Counted from the stretch's first letter, positions 35,866-48,720 are shown. The stretch is 64,000 nucleotides of DNA from Schumannella soli (GCF_006517435.1 NZ_VHQG01000002.1:471632-535631); one strand, 5' to 3'. Notes: generated by a model from the sequence alone, not told the origin. Program-made: numbers and translations.

Positions 35866-36393
35866 GTGGATGACAGCGTGAGCACCGCGATCTCCGACGC
35901 TCGTGCGGCCCTCGCGCTGGCGGTCGAACGCCTCGCCGCCGCCGGCGCCCGCACCGAGCTGCGCGCCGAGATCGTCGAGCCGCGCCGGGTGCTCGGTGTG
36001 CGACGCGCCCCGCAGCTGCAGGAGCGCGGACGAGTCTGGCGCCTCGGCGCGCTGCTGCTCGACGAGCACGGCGGGCTCTTCGCCACCGGCGCGAGTGTGC
36101 GGGCGGCCGACCCGAAGCACTCGGCCCTGCAGTCGTCGGTCGCGCACGACCGGCGCGAGGTCAAGGTGCTGGCCCGCGCGGCCGGCATCCCCGACGGCGA
36201 GACCGTCGACCTGGATGCGCTGCCGCTGCACCTCGATGAGCTCGCCCCGGGTGCGGCGCAGGGGCCGCTCGTGCTCGCCGACGACGGGGTGCGGGTCGTC
36301 TGGGCGCCGGGTGCGGCGGCCGTGCCGCTCGCCGCGTACCTGGAGGAGCGCGTCGAGCTGCTCGCGCATCCGCCGCGCGGCTCGGTCGACTGA
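35866..36393 (+). CDS. Hypothetical protein
   Basis: A 175-residue soluble protein starting at GTG 35866, 31 bases after the TetR gene. The segment RRVLGVRRAPQLQERGRVWRLGALLLDEHGGLFATGASVRAADPKH resembles a short actinobacterial family that is sometimes labelled glutaminase in databases, but none of the serine-type glutaminase motifs is visible, so that label is not adopted. Predicted mixed alpha/beta fold, no membrane helix. Confidence 0.7.
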   Translation: MDDSVSTAISDARAALALAVERLAAAGARTELRAEIVEPRRVLGVRRAPQLQERGRVWRLGALLLDEHGGLFATGASVRAADPKHSALQSSVAHDRREVKVLARAAGIPDGETVDLDALPLHLDELAPGAAQGPLVLADDGVRVVWAPGAAAVPLAAYLEERVELLAHPPRGSVD

Positions 36394-36536
36394 CGCCCGA
36401 TCTTGGCGGGTCCGCGATCGGCGGCCCTTCGCGGCGCTTCGCATCGCGCAGCATCGCTGCCGCGCCTCGGCCGCGCCCCGGTCGCGCACGGGCCGCGTGC
36501 GGCGCGCATCCAGGCAGCCCGGCCTAGGATTCCCGG

Positions 36537-37148
36537 GTGTCCGTGCCCTTCCCGATCGCTCGCCCGCGCGTGCGTCGGAGTCCGCTCCTGCTTGGACTGG
36601 TCGCGATCATCGCCTTCGCCGCGGCTCTCGTGAACGCCGGCTCGGCCGCCGGATTCCCGTACTCGCCGCTCAGCGGTCTGCTCAACGCCCTCGTGACGAT
36701 CGACCTCGTCGTCATCGCCGTCGTGCTCGGCGGTTCGGCGATCGTGCTGCTGGTGAAAGCCAACCGCGGGGAGGACGGGGTCATCGAGACCGTCGTGATC
36801 GACCGCTCGGGCGCCCCCGTCGTCGACCGTGTGCCGATCCCGGTCATGTCGATCGTCGGAACCGTTCTCACCGGGGTGACGATCGCCGCGTGGATCATCC
36901 TCGGCGGCGTCCCCCTCGTCGTCGGGGCGATCATCGGCCACCCGCTGAGCTACCAGTCGGCCGCCGGACCCCTCGCGCTGTTCGGCCTCACCTGGGTTCT
37001 GGGCACCTGCCTGGGCGCGCTCGGCTTCCACCGCGCCGAGAGCGCCCGCAACCGCCTCTTCTCCGGCCTGGCGATCGGCGGCGGCGTGCTGCTCATGGCG
37101 CCCGCCGTCGGGTTCTCGATCCTGTTCGCGGCGGGGGTCGCGGGCTGA
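36537..37148 (+). CDS. Hypothetical multi-helix membrane protein
   Basis: A 203-residue protein with about five transmembrane helices (LLLGLVAIIAFAAALVNAG, IDLVVIAVVLGGSAIVLLV, VMSIVGTVLTGVTIAAWIILGGV, LALFGLTWVLGTCLGALGF, GLAIGGGVLLMAPAVGFSIL) and a cytoplasmic loop with KANRGEDGVIETVVIDRSGAP. No family recognised. It starts at GTG 36537, and a TAGGAT -10-like box lies at 36525-36530, again suggesting a near-leaderless message. It is separated by the glycine riboswitch from gcvT. Confidence 0.7.
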   Translation: MSVPFPIARPRVRRSPLLLGLVAIIAFAAALVNAGSAAGFPYSPLSGLLNALVTIDLVVIAVVLGGSAIVLLVKANRGEDGVIETVVIDRSGAPVVDRVPIPVMSIVGTVLTGVTIAAWIILGGVPLVVGAIIGHPLSYQSAAGPLALFGLTWVLGTCLGALGFHRAESARNRLFSGLAIGGGVLLMAPAVGFSILFAAGVAG

Positions 37149-37162
37149 GCGCTCGCGCTTGC

Positions 37163-37168
37163 TAGGCT
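37163..37168 (+). promoter_or_regulatory. -10 box of the glycine riboswitch/gcv transcript
   Basis: TGC-TAGGCT (extended -10 form) lies about 30 bases before the first aptamer helix, a suitable distance for a short leader before the riboswitch. Confidence 0.45.
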
Positions 37169-37197
37169 GACGCCGCAATCGAATATCGGCCGCACGC

Positions 37198-37370
37198 GCA
37201 GCGGGAGAGTCTGGTTCGACCAGACACCGAAGGAGCAAGCCTCCCCGCCAATCTCTCAGGTCACAGCACCGCTGCGCGAGGCCACTCTGAAAAGCGTCCG
37301 CATCGCGGGCCGCCCACGGTGAAAGCGCCCGCCCGGCGCGAAACTCTCAGGCACCATGACAGAGGGGGAG
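37198..37370 (+). promoter_or_regulatory. Tandem glycine riboswitch
   Basis: Two adjacent glycine aptamers. The first (about 37198-37265) has the conserved GCGGGAGAG start, an ACCGAAGGAGCAA core and AATCTCTCAGG. The second (about 37283-37370) has CTCTGAAAAG, GGTGAAAGC and AAACTCTCAGGCA, then AGAGGGGGAG, which closes the element. Tandem glycine aptamers upstream of gcv genes usually turn expression on when glycine is abundant. The gcvT ribosome site lies about 27 bases beyond, so translational or transcriptional control of gcvTHP is expected. Confidence 0.95.
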
Positions 37371-37409
37371 TCCCGTCCACGGCCCGCGTGCTTCACGGAG
37401 GACTCCTCG

Positions 37410-38585
37410 ATGACCGATCCCGCCATCCCCGCCGACGGCGCGCCCGCGCCGCTGCGCCGATCGCCGTTGCATGACGCGACGTCGACGGCCGGCGCCGCCT
37501 TCACCGATTTCGGCGGATGGGACATGCCGCTGCGCTACGGCTCCGACCTTGCTGAGCATCACGCCGTGCGCCAGGCGGCCGGCCTCTTCGACATCTCGCA
37601 CATGGCCGAGTTCGGGGTGAGCGGCCCGCAGGCGGCCGAGTTCCTGGATGCGGCCCTCGCGGCCGACGTCAGCGCGATCGCGGTGTCGCGGGCGAAGTAC
37701 ACGATGATCCTCGCCGAGGACGGCGGCGTGATCGACGACCTGATCGTCTACCGCAACGCCGAGTCGGAGTACCTCGTCGTCGCCAACGCCGGCAATCACG
37801 ACGCCGTCGCGCAGGCCCTGCTGCAGCGGCTGCAGGGCTTCGACGCGACCCTCGCCGACGCGACCGACGCCCTCGCCCTCGTCGCCGTGCAGGGGCCGCT
37901 CGCCCGGCAGATCCTGCACGCGACGCCCGGCCTCGAGCACGACGACGCCAAGGCCATGGGGCACACGCTCGACTCGCTCCCGTACTACGCGATCATGGGC
38001 GCCGTGTTCGCGGGCCGTCCGCTGCTGATCGCCCGCACCGGCTACACCGGCGAAGACGGCTTCGAGCTCTACGTCGACGCCGCGACCGCGCCGCTGCTGT
38101 GGTCGGCGCTGCTCGAGGCCGGCACGCCGCTCGGTCTGCTGCCCGCGGGACTCGCCGCGCGCGACACCCTCCGCCTCGAGGCGGGGATGCCGCTCTACGG
38201 CCACGAGCTGAGCCGCGATATCCAGCCCGCTCAGGCGGGGCTCGGCCGCATCGCCCCGCCCGCGTCTAAGACCGCCGACTTCGTCGGCCGCGCCGCCGTC
38301 GAGTCCGGGCCCGCCGAGGGCGCCCGCGTGCTGGTCGGACTCGCCGCCGAGGGGCGTCGCGCCGGTCGCGCCGGCTACGCCGTGCTCGCCCCCGAGAGCG
38401 ACGGCGGCGCCCCCGTCGGCGAGATCACCTCGGGCGCGCTGTCGCCGACCCTCGGCCACCCCATCGCCCTCGCCTTCGTCGACCCGGCCGTCGCGGCCGT
38501 CGGCCAGGCGCTCGACCTCGACGTGCGCGGCAGCCGCATCCCGGCCCGCGTCGTCGCCCTGCCCTTCTACACACGGAAGAAGTGA
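37410..38585 (+). CDS. gcvT: Glycine cleavage T-protein (aminomethyltransferase)
   Basis: Transfers the methylene group from the aminomethyl-lipoyl H-protein to tetrahydrofolate, releasing ammonia. The 391-residue protein has the typical [38 protein letters not shown] start, the [15 protein letters not shown] folate-binding segment, [19 protein letters not shown] and the C-terminal [24 protein letters not shown] 37410 has a GGAG site 9 bases upstream. It is the first gene of gcvTHP, directly under the glycine riboswitch. Confidence 0.97.
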   Translation: MTDPAIPADGAPAPLRRSPLHDATSTAGAAFTDFGGWDMPLRYGSDLAEHHAVRQAAGLFDISHMAEFGVSGPQAAEFLDAALAADVSAIAVSRAKYTMILAEDGGVIDDLIVYRNAESEYLVVANAGNHDAVAQALLQRLQGFDATLADATDALALVAVQGPLARQILHATPGLEHDDAKAMGHTLDSLPYYAIMGAVFAGRPLLIARTGYTGEDGFELYVDAATAPLLWSALLEAGTPLGLLPAGLAARDTLRLEAGMPLYGHELSRDIQPAQAGLGRIAPPASKTADFVGRAAVESGPAEGARVLVGLAAEGRRAGRAGYAVLAPESDGGAPVGEITSGALSPTLGHPIALAFVDPAVAAVGQALDLDVRGSRIPARVVALPFYTRKK

Positions 38586-38587
38586 TC

Positions 38588-38946
38588 ATGTCCGAGCTTC
38601 AGTACACCGCCGAGCACGAGTGGATCGCCGTCGACGGCGATGTCGCCACGATCGGCATCACCGCCTACGCCGCCGACAAGCTCGGCGACGTCGTCTACGT
38701 CGACCTGCCCGCAGCCGGCTCGGCGCTGACCGCCGGTGCGGTCGTCGGCGAGATCGAGTCGACCAAGTCGGTCGGCGAGCTGTTCGCGCCCAGCGACGGC
38801 GAGGTCGTCGAAGCCAATCAGGCCGTGATCGACGATCCCTCGCTCGTGAACTCGGACCCGACCGGCGACGGCTGGATGATCCGTGTGCGCTTCACCGCGC
38901 TGCCGACCCTGCTCAGCGCGGAGGAGTACGCCGCGCTCACCGCCGA

Positions 38947-38950
<4 letters not shown>
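38588..38950 (+). CDS. gcvH: Glycine cleavage H-protein
   Basis: Lipoyl carrier protein shuttling the aminomethyl group between P, T and L proteins. The 120-residue protein has [20 protein letters not shown] and the lipoylation site [12 protein letters not shown] with K60 as the attachment lysine. It starts 2 bases after gcvT (ATG 38588; a GTG at 38582 overlapping gcvT is possible) and its stop overlaps the gcvP start. Confidence 0.97.
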
Positions 38951-41870
<2,920 letters not shown>

Positions 41871-41892
<22 letters not shown>

Positions 41893-41979
41893 CGGCTCAG
41901 GCTCCGATCGGCGGGCCGGCTGCGCCTGGCTGTGCTGGTCATCGCTCCTGCGGAGCGCGGCCGATCGAAGCCTTCGCCT
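41871..41979. repeat. 20-bp direct repeat of the gcvP 3' end
   Basis: GCCGATCGAAGCCTTCGCCT at 41871-41890 (the last codons of gcvP, encoding PIEAFA) recurs exactly at 41960-41979, followed by a stop in the same reading. Copies are 89 bp apart. It looks like a short tandem duplication remnant between gcvP and its terminator. Confidence 0.8.
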
Positions 41980-41994
41980 GATCTGATCCTGAGT

Positions 41995-42042
41995 TGCCCG
42001 CTTCCGCGGCGTGTCGAGCCCGGCATGCCGCGGAAGCGGGCA
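41995..42042. terminator. Bidirectional terminator between gcvP and the CPBP gene
   Basis: A perfect 16-bp stem (41995-42010 with 42027-42042) with a 16-base loop, followed by TTTGG, lies between convergent genes. Confidence 0.75.
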
Positions 42043-42069
42043 TTTGGCGTATCTGGCCGGGCAAGAGGC

Positions 42070-42825
42070 TCAGCGGCCGACGCCGAAGAGCGCCGGGAAC
42101 GTGGATGCGGCCCACGGGTACCCGACGAAGACGACAGCGTCGATGATCGTGTGCGCGATGACGAGCGGCAGCACCCGCCGGGTGCGCGAGTACAGCCAGC
42201 CGAAGATCAGCCCCATGATCAGGTTGCCCACGAAGCCGCCCCAGCCCTGGTACAGGTGGTAGCTGCCCCGCAGCACGGCGGCGCCGACGATGATCGTCCA
42301 GTCCTTCCAGCCGGCCTCGCGCAGCCGCGCGAAGAGGTAGCCGATCACGATGACCTCCTCGCTCGCGCCGGCGCGGAAGGCCGAGAGGAGAAGCACCGGG
42401 ATCGTCCACCAGTGCTCGGTGAGTCCATTGGCCTGCACGCCGACCGCGAGTCCGAGCGCCCGAGCCCCGAGATAGATCCCGATCCCGCCCGCGCCGATCA
42501 CGATCGCCAGTCCGAGCCCCTGCAGCGCATCCCGCCCCGGCCGGGTGAAGTCGATTCCGAGCCGGTCGAGCCGCGGCCGTGTCGCGCTCCAGAGCAGATA
42601 GCAGACGAGCGCGACGGGCACGAGGTCGCCCAGCAGCGACAGCAGCTGGTAGAGCAGGTCGAAGATCTCGCGATCGCTGCGCGAGGGGTTGAGGGTCGTG
42701 GTCTGTCCGCTGAGCGGGCCGCGCGTGCTCGCGTCGATCAGCTGCACGATCGCGTAGAGGGCGGAGAGTCCGAGCGACAGCCCGAGCACGATCAGGACCT
42801 CGGCGTGGATGCGGGCGCGGCTCAC
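42070..42825 (-). CDS. CPBP-family (Abi/CAAX-like) membrane protein
   Basis: A 251-residue protein with about seven helices. CPBP motifs are present in the right order: AGASEEVIVIGYL (E156-E157), RGSYHLYQGWGGF and VIAHTIIDAVVF. In motif 1 the Arg of EExxxR is Ile (I161), so activity is uncertain, although this variant recurs in actinobacterial members. GTG 42825 is chosen because translation further upstream would run through a simple-sequence repeat. CPBP proteins act as intramembrane proteases or immunity-type factors; the target here is unknown. Confidence 0.85.
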   Translation of the reverse strand: MSRARIHAEVLIVLGLSLGLSALYAIVQLIDASTRGPLSGQTTTLNPSRSDREIFDLLYQLLSLLGDLVPVALVCYLLWSATRPRLDRLGIDFTRPGRDALQGLGLAIVIGAGGIGIYLGARALGLAVGVQANGLTEHWWTIPVLLLSAFRAGASEEVIVIGYLFARLREAGWKDWTIIVGAAVLRGSYHLYQGWGGFVGNLIMGLIFGWLYSRTRRVLPLVIAHTIIDAVVFVGYPWAASTFPALFGVGR

Positions 42826-43233
<408 letters not shown>

Positions 43234-44895
43234 TTGCGAATCTCTCGGATGGGGGCGATCGTCGGCGGCATCGCCCTGGCGACCACCGTCGCCCTGGCCG
43301 GATGCGCCACGGGGGGCGGCTCCAACGGCGCCGACTCGGGTGTCATCTCGACCAACGGCTCGGAGCCCCAGAACCCGCTGATCCCGACGAACACCAACGA
43401 GGTCGGCGGAGGAAAGATCCTCGACGCCATCTTCGCGGGACTCGTCTACTACGAGGCGGACGGCACCCCGGTCAACGACCTCGCAGAGTCGATCACCTCG
43501 ACCGACCAGCAGAACTACACGGTGAAGATCAAGTCGGGTGAGAAGTTCTCCAACGGCGAGGCCGTCACCTCCGACTCCTTCATCAACGCCTGGAAGGACG
43601 GCGCGCTCCTCTCGAACAAGCGCCTCAACTCCTACTTCTTCGAAGACATCCAGGGCTTCAGCTACGACGCGGACAGCGACCTCACCGGTCTGAAGAAGGT
43701 CGACGACCAGACCTTCACGATCGCGCTGAACTCGAAGCTCGCGGACTTCCCGCTGCGCCTCGGCTACTCGGCGTTCTACCCGCTGCCGAAGGAGGCCTTC
43801 GACAGCAACGGCCAGGTCACCAAGGCCTTCGGTGAGAACCCGGTCGGCAACGGCCCGTACAAGCTGGCGAGCAAGACCGCCTGGCAGCACAACAAGAAGA
43901 TCGACCTGACGACCAACTCGTCGTACACGGGTGGTCGCAAGGCCGACAACAAGGGCCTGTCGATCGTCTTCTACTCCGACCTCGGCGCGGCCTACCAGGA
44001 CCTGCTGAGCGACAACCTCGACGTGCTCGACGCGCTGCCCGACTCGGCCTTCGCGAACTTCAAGAGCGACCTCGGCGACCGCGCCATCAACACCCCCGGC
44101 GCCGTCTTCCAGTCGTTCACGATCCCGTCGAACACGGCGAACTACACCGACCAGACCGCGTTCGCGCACTTCCAGGGCGACGAGGGCAAGCTGCGTCGCG
44201 CCGCGATCTCGCACGCGATCGACCGCGACACCATCACGGAGAAGATCTTCGACGGAACCCGCACCCCGGCGGTCGACTTCACGTCGCCGACGATCTCGGG
44301 CTTCAACAAGGACATCCCCGGTTCGGACGTGCTGAAGTACGACCCCGACGAGGCCAAGAAGCTGTGGGCTGAGGCCGACGCCATCTCGCCGTGGTCGGGC
44401 TCGTTCTCGATCGCGTACAACACCGACGGCGGCCACAAGGGCTGGGTCGACGCTGTCTGCAACGGTCTGAACAACAACCTCAAGGGCATGGACTGCTCCG
44501 GCAAGGCGTACCCGACCTTCCAGCAGGCGCGTCAGCTCATCTCGAAGAACGACGCCGGCAAGCGCGACATCACCACCGCGTTCCGCAGCGGATGGCAGGC
44601 CGACTACCCGGGTCTCTTCAACTTCCTGGGACCGTTGTACGCCACCAACGCGAGCTCGAACGACGGTGACTACTCCAACGCCGACTTCGACAACCTGCTG
44701 AAGGAGGGCTCGAGCGAGCCCGACATCGACAAGGCCAACGCGAAGTTCACGCAGGCCGAGGAAGTCCTCTTCAAGGACCTTCCGGCGATCCCGCTCTGGT
44801 ACCAGAACACCGTCGGTGGATTCAGCACCAAGGTGGAGAACGTCAAGGTGGGCTGGAACAGCGTGCCGATCTACTACCAGATCACCAAGAAGTAA
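43234..44895 (+). CDS. Peptide/nickel ABC transporter substrate-binding lipoprotein (family 5)
   Basis: A 553-residue secreted lipoprotein. The TTG start at 43234 follows an AGGAGG site and gives MRISRM before a hydrophobic core and the lipobox LAGC (cysteine about residue 24); ATG 43249 would lose the basic n-region. The mature protein has the SBP_bac_5 pattern (GGKILDAIFAGLVYYEADGTPVNDLAESI, FSNGEAVTSDSFINAW, FGENPVGNGPYKLASK, LRRAAISHAIDRDTITEKIF, SGWQADYPGLFNFL) typical of OppA/DppA-type oligopeptide receptors. It is the first gene of a complete transporter operon, followed by an attenuator-like hairpin, which fits its need for higher expression than the permeases. Confidence 0.92.
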   Translation: MRISRMGAIVGGIALATTVALAGCATGGGSNGADSGVISTNGSEPQNPLIPTNTNEVGGGKILDAIFAGLVYYEADGTPVNDLAESITSTDQQNYTVKIKSGEKFSNGEAVTSDSFINAWKDGALLSNKRLNSYFFEDIQGFSYDADSDLTGLKKVDDQTFTIALNSKLADFPLRLGYSAFYPLPKEAFDSNGQVTKAFGENPVGNGPYKLASKTAWQHNKKIDLTTNSSYTGGRKADNKGLSIVFYSDLGAAYQDLLSDNLDVLDALPDSAFANFKSDLGDRAINTPGAVFQSFTIPSNTANYTDQTAFAHFQGDEGKLRRAAISHAIDRDTITEKIFDGTRTPAVDFTSPTISGFNKDIPGSDVLKYDPDEAKKLWAEADAISPWSGSFSIAYNTDGGHKGWVDAVCNGLNNNLKGMDCSGKAYPTFQQARQLISKNDAGKRDITTAFRSGWQADYPGLFNFLGPLYATNASSNDGDYSNADFDNLLKEGSSEPDIDKANAKFTQAEEVLFKDLPAIPLWYQNTVGGFSTKVENVKVGWNSVPIYYQITKK

Positions 44896-44911
44896 GCACT
44901 CTTGCTTCACC

Positions 44912-44943
44912 TGTGGGGCGGCAGCGTCAGCTGCCGCCCCACA
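44912..44943 (+). terminator. Intercistronic hairpin after the binding-protein gene
   Basis: A perfect 14-bp stem (44912-44925 with 44930-44943) with a GTCA loop, 17 bases after the binding-protein stop. It is likely a partial terminator or 3' stabiliser that lets the binding protein be made in excess. Confidence 0.7.
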
Positions 44944-45003
44944 CCCGTGACACCACCACGAAAGAAACCTTCCTCATGACCCGACGTCTGGCCGGTTGAT
45001 CCC

Positions 45004-45933
45004 ATGGTCTTCTACGTCATCCGCCGAATCCTGCAGGCGATCCCTGTACTCATCGGCACCACGTTCCTCATCTACTTCCTCGTCTTCGCGATGCCCGGCG
45101 ACCCGGTCGCCGCGCTGTTCGGCGACAAGCAGCCGAACGCCGAATTGCTCAAGGCGCTGCGGGAGCAGTACCACCTCAACGAGCCGTTCATCGTGCAATA
45201 CCTCTACTACCTGCGCGATGTCGTCACCGGAAACTTCGGCACCTCCTTCTCGGGGCAGTCCGTCAACGCCGTGCTCGCCGACACGATCCCGGTGACCGCG
45301 CGACTCGCGCTCATGGCCGTCATCATCGAGATGATCGTCGGCGTCGCCATCGGCCTCGTCGCCGGCCTGCGCAAGGGCAAGCTCTTCGACCTCAGCTCGC
45401 TCGTGGTCAGCCTTCTCTTCCTCTCGGTGCCGATCTTCGTGATCGCCTTCATCGGCCAGTTCGGCCTCGGATTCAAGCTCGGGCTCTTCCCGACCACGGT
45501 CGGCGCCGACGCGTCGATCCCGCGGCTGCTGCTTCCAGCGATCGTCCTCGCCGCGAGCCTCGTCGCCGTCAACATCCGCCTCACGCGCGGATCGGTGATC
45601 GAGACGCTCGGCAACGACTTCGTGCGCACCGCCTTCTCGAAGGGGCTCTCGCGCGGCCGCGTCATCCGCGTGCACGTGCTGCGCAACTCGCTCATCCCCG
45701 TCACCACCCAGCTCGGAGCCGACTTCGGCATCCTGCTGGTCGGCGCGACCGTGACCGAGGGCATCTTCAACGTGCCCGGCGTCGGTCAGACCCTGTATCA
45801 GGCGATCATCCGCGGAGAACGACCCACCGTCGTGTCGTTCGTCACCGTGATGGTGCTGTTCTACCTCGTGGTGAACATCGTCATCGACCTGGTCTACGCC
45901 GTTCTCGACCCGAGGATCCGCTATGTCAAGTAA
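45004..45933 (+). CDS. Peptide ABC transporter permease, DppB/OppB-type
   Basis: A 309-residue inner-membrane permease with six helices: N-terminal YVIRRILQAIPVLIGTTFLIYFLVFAMPGDPV (the DppB signature), and the EAA loop FVRTAFSKGLSRGRVIRVHVLRNSLIPVTTQLGADFGILLVGATVTEGIF, which contacts the ATPase. It overlaps the next permease by 11 bases. Confidence 0.94.
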   Translation: MVFYVIRRILQAIPVLIGTTFLIYFLVFAMPGDPVAALFGDKQPNAELLKALREQYHLNEPFIVQYLYYLRDVVTGNFGTSFSGQSVNAVLADTIPVTARLALMAVIIEMIVGVAIGLVAGLRKGKLFDLSSLVVSLLFLSVPIFVIAFIGQFGLGFKLGLFPTTVGADASIPRLLLPAIVLAASLVAVNIRLTRGSVIETLGNDFVRTAFSKGLSRGRVIRVHVLRNSLIPVTTQLGADFGILLVGATVTEGIFNVPGVGQTLYQAIIRGERPTVVSFVTVMVLFYLVVNIVIDLVYAVLDPRIRYVK

Positions 45934-46882
45934 CACCGTGCCGCGCCGCAGCGCGGAGCATTTCGTCGCGCCCGTCAGCGAGACCCCGGTCGCGGCGATC
46001 GATCAGGTCAAGCTCGATGACAAGCGCAGCAACCTGTGGACGGACGCCTGGCGCGACCTGCGTCATCGCCCGCTGTTCTGGGTGTCGGTCGCGTTCATCC
46101 TGCTGTTCATCGTCGTCGCCATCGCGCCCGGTCTCTTCACCCAGGTGCCGCCCAACTCCCAGTGCGTGCTGGGCAACAGCAACGGAGCTCCGACGGCCGA
46201 GCACATCCTCGGCTACACGAAGCAGGGATGCGACGTCTTCTCCCGCATCGTGCACGGCGCGGGAGCGTCGCTGTCGGTCGGCTTCCTCGTGATCGCGATG
46301 TCGGGGATCACCGGCGCGCTGCTCGGATCGATCGCCGGCTTCTTCGGCGGGTGGGTCGACAGCGTGCTCATGCGCCTCGGCGACATCTTCTTCTCGATCC
46401 CCTACATCCTCGCCGCCGTCGTGATCATGTCGGTCTTCGCCGCCTACGTGAACGTCTTCGTGATCGCCTTGGCGATCGGCGCATTCACGTGGCCGTCCAC
46501 CGCCCGCGTCATGAGGTCGGAGGTGCTGCGCGTGAAGAACTCCGACTTCGTCATGGCCGGCACCGCCCTCGGCCAGAGCCGCATCGCACTGATGTTCAAG
46601 CACGTGCTGCCGAACGCGATCGCGCCGGTCATCGTCGTCACCACCCTGTCTCTCGCGGCGGCGATCACCGCCGAGGCGACGCTGTCGTTCCTCGGCGTCG
46701 GCCTGCCCGCGGGCGTCATGTCGTGGGGCAACGACATCTCCGACGCGCAGACCGATCTGCGCTCCAACCCGGCGACGCTCATCTACCCGTCGATCGCGCT
46801 GACCATCACCGTGCTCAGCTTCGTGATCTTCGGAGAGATGCTGCGCGAGTCCCTCGACCCGAAGGCGCGTGCACAGCGATGA
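45923..46882 (+). CDS. Peptide ABC transporter permease, DppC/OppC-type
   Basis: A 319-residue partner permease. A cytoplasmic N-terminus (NLWTDAWRDLRHRPLFWVSVAFILLFIVVAIAPGLF) starts the first helix, an extracytoplasmic domain holds SQCVLGNSNGAPTAEHILGYTKQGCDVF, and the EAA loop is VMRSEVLRVKNSDFVMAGTALGQSRIALMFKHVLPNAIAPVIVV. Two cysteines in the extracytoplasmic segment could form a disulfide. The gene overlaps both neighbours (11 and 4 bases). Confidence 0.94.
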   Translation: MSSNTVPRRSAEHFVAPVSETPVAAIDQVKLDDKRSNLWTDAWRDLRHRPLFWVSVAFILLFIVVAIAPGLFTQVPPNSQCVLGNSNGAPTAEHILGYTKQGCDVFSRIVHGAGASLSVGFLVIAMSGITGALLGSIAGFFGGWVDSVLMRLGDIFFSIPYILAAVVIMSVFAAYVNVFVIALAIGAFTWPSTARVMRSEVLRVKNSDFVMAGTALGQSRIALMFKHVLPNAIAPVIVVTTLSLAAAITAEATLSFLGVGLPAGVMSWGNDISDAQTDLRSNPATLIYPSIALTITVLSFVIFGEMLRESLDPKARAQR

Positions 46883-48603
46883 TCGACCAGCGAACCCCTC
46901 TGCTCGAGGTCAAGGACCTCGAGGTCACCTTCCGCACGCAGCGCGGTGAGGTGCGGGCGCTCAACGGCGTCAACTTCACGATCGAGCACGGCGAGACCGT
47001 CGCGATCGTCGGCGAGTCCGGATCGGGCAAGTCGACGACCGCGGCCGCGATCATCAATCTGCTGCCGGGCACCGGCAAGATCAGCGCCGGTCAGGTGCTG
47101 TTCGAGGGCAGGGATCTCGCACAGGCCTCGCGCACCGACCTCGAGGACGTGCGCGGCAAGGAGATCGGCTTCGTCCCGCAGGACCCGATGTCGAACCTCA
47201 ACCCGGTGTGGTCGGTCGGCTTCCAGGTCGAGGAGACGATCCGCGCCAACGGCGTCGCCACGAGCGCGCGCGAGGTCAAGAAGAAGGCCGTCGAGGTGCT
47301 CAAGCAGGCGGGTCTCGACGACGCCGACAAGCGCATGCGGCAGTTCCCGCACCAGTTCTCGGGCGGGATGCGCCAGCGCGTGCTGATCGGCATCGGCCTG
47401 TCGGGCGACCCGAAGCTGCTCATCGCCGACGAGCCCACCTCGGCGCTTGACGTGACCGTGCAGCGCCGCATCCTCGACCACCTGGACACCCTCACGGGCG
47501 ATGCCGGCACCGCGGTGCTCTTCATCACTCACGATCTGGGCCTCGCGGCCGAGCGCGCCGAGAAGCTCATCGTCATGTACAAGGGCGACATCGTCGAGGC
47601 CGGCCCGTCGATCGAGGTGCTGCAGAACCCGCTGCACCCCTACACACAGCGGCTCATCGCGGCGGCGCCGAGTCTCGCCTCGCGTCGCATCCAGGCCAGC
47701 GACAAGAAGCTGGGCGAGCTCTCGCACGCCGATCAGTCCCTCGGCGACAGCGTCGACCTGATCTCGGCGGCCGAGGAGCGCGCGGAGCACCTCGCGAGCA
47801 CCCCGCGTGAGTCGGTCATCGAGATCAGGGACCTGACGAAGGTCTTCAAGATCCGCACCGGCGGCTTCCGCAGCGTCGACTTCACCGCCGTCGACAAGGT
47901 CAGCCTCGAGATCCCCAAGGGCACTACCACGGCCCTCGTGGGGGAGTCGGGATCGGGCAAGTCGACCGTCGCGAAGCTGCTGCTCGGCCTCGAGAAGGCG
48001 ACCTCCGGGTCGATCTCGGTCAAGGGCCGCGACATCACGACGCTGAGCGGCCGTGAGCTCTTCGGCCTGCGCCGCACGATGCAGCCCGTGTTCCAGGATC
48101 CGTACGGAACCCTCGACCCGCTCGTCAACATCGGCAACACGATCGCCGAGCCGCTCAAGATCCACAAGGTGGGCGACCGCGACTCGCGGCGCGCGCGGGT
48201 GACCGAGCTGCTCGAGCAGGTCGCGCTGCCCACGGCGCTGGCCGACCGCTACCCGAACGAGCTCTCGGGCGGCCAGCGGCAGCGCGTCGCCGTGGCGCGT
48301 GCCCTGGCGCTCAAACCGGAGATCATCGTGCTCGACGAGGCCGTCTCGGCCCTCGACGTGCTCGTGCAGGCGCAGATCCTGCAGCTGCTCGCCGAGCTGC
48401 AGAGCGAGCTCGGACTGACGTACCTCTTCATCACGCACGACCTCGCCGTCGTGCGCGTGATCGCCGACAACGTCGCGGTCATGCAGAAGGGGCGCATCGT
48501 CGAGCAGGCGTCCACCGACGAGGTCTTCCAGTCGCCGCAGCAGCAGTACACGCGCGACCTGCTCGAGGCGATCCCGGGCGCCGGCATCAAGCTCGGCGTC
48601 TGA
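46879..48603 (+). CDS. Fused double ATPase of peptide transporter (DppD-DppF)
   Basis: A 574-residue protein with two complete ATPase domains. Domain 1 (about residues 10-255) has GESGSGKSTT, signature FSGGMRQRVLIGIGL and LLIADEPTSALDVTVQ. Domain 2 (about 313-570) has GESGSGKSTV, LSGGQRQRVAVARAL and IIVLDEAVSALDVLVQ. The second Walker B reads DEAVSALD rather than DEPTSALD but keeps the catalytic Glu. It lacks the Cys clusters seen in the 689-residue homologue at 49417. Fusion supplies both ATPase halves in one chain. It starts by ATGA overlap with the permease. Confidence 0.95.
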   Translation: MIDQRTPLLEVKDLEVTFRTQRGEVRALNGVNFTIEHGETVAIVGESGSGKSTTAAAIINLLPGTGKISAGQVLFEGRDLAQASRTDLEDVRGKEIGFVPQDPMSNLNPVWSVGFQVEETIRANGVATSAREVKKKAVEVLKQAGLDDADKRMRQFPHQFSGGMRQRVLIGIGLSGDPKLLIADEPTSALDVTVQRRILDHLDTLTGDAGTAVLFITHDLGLAAERAEKLIVMYKGDIVEAGPSIEVLQNPLHPYTQRLIAAAPSLASRRIQASDKKLGELSHADQSLGDSVDLISAAEERAEHLASTPRESVIEIRDLTKVFKIRTGGFRSVDFTAVDKVSLEIPKGTTTALVGESGSGKSTVAKLLLGLEKATSGSISVKGRDITTLSGRELFGLRRTMQPVFQDPYGTLDPLVNIGNTIAEPLKIHKVGDRDSRRARVTELLEQVALPTALADRYPNELSGGQRQRVAVARALALKPEIIVLDEAVSALDVLVQAQILQLLAELQSELGLTYLFITHDLAVVRVIADNVAVMQKGRIVEQASTDEVFQSPQQQYTRDLLEAIPGAGIKLGV

Positions 48604-48626
48604 TCGGCTCGGCACGTCCGATCGTG

Positions 48627-48663
48627 CGAAGGCCCCGCATCCGGTGAGGATGCGGGGCCTTCG
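48627..48663 (+). terminator. Terminator of the first peptide-transporter operon
   Basis: A perfect 16-bp stem (48627-48642 with 48648-48663) with a GGTGA loop, shortly after the double-ATPase stop. Confidence 0.75.
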
Positions 48664-48720
48664 TCGTGCGGGTACGGTGCGGGCGCGGATGTGCACGCCG
48701 ACGCGGGCGTCAGCGCCGGC

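Noticed and set aside
35866-36393. Glutaminase
   Set aside because: Similar short proteins carry that label, but no glutaminase active-site motif is visible.
37211-37236. tRNA-like GGTTCGA segment
   Set aside because: It belongs to the P3 region of the first glycine aptamer; no cloverleaf can be built around it.
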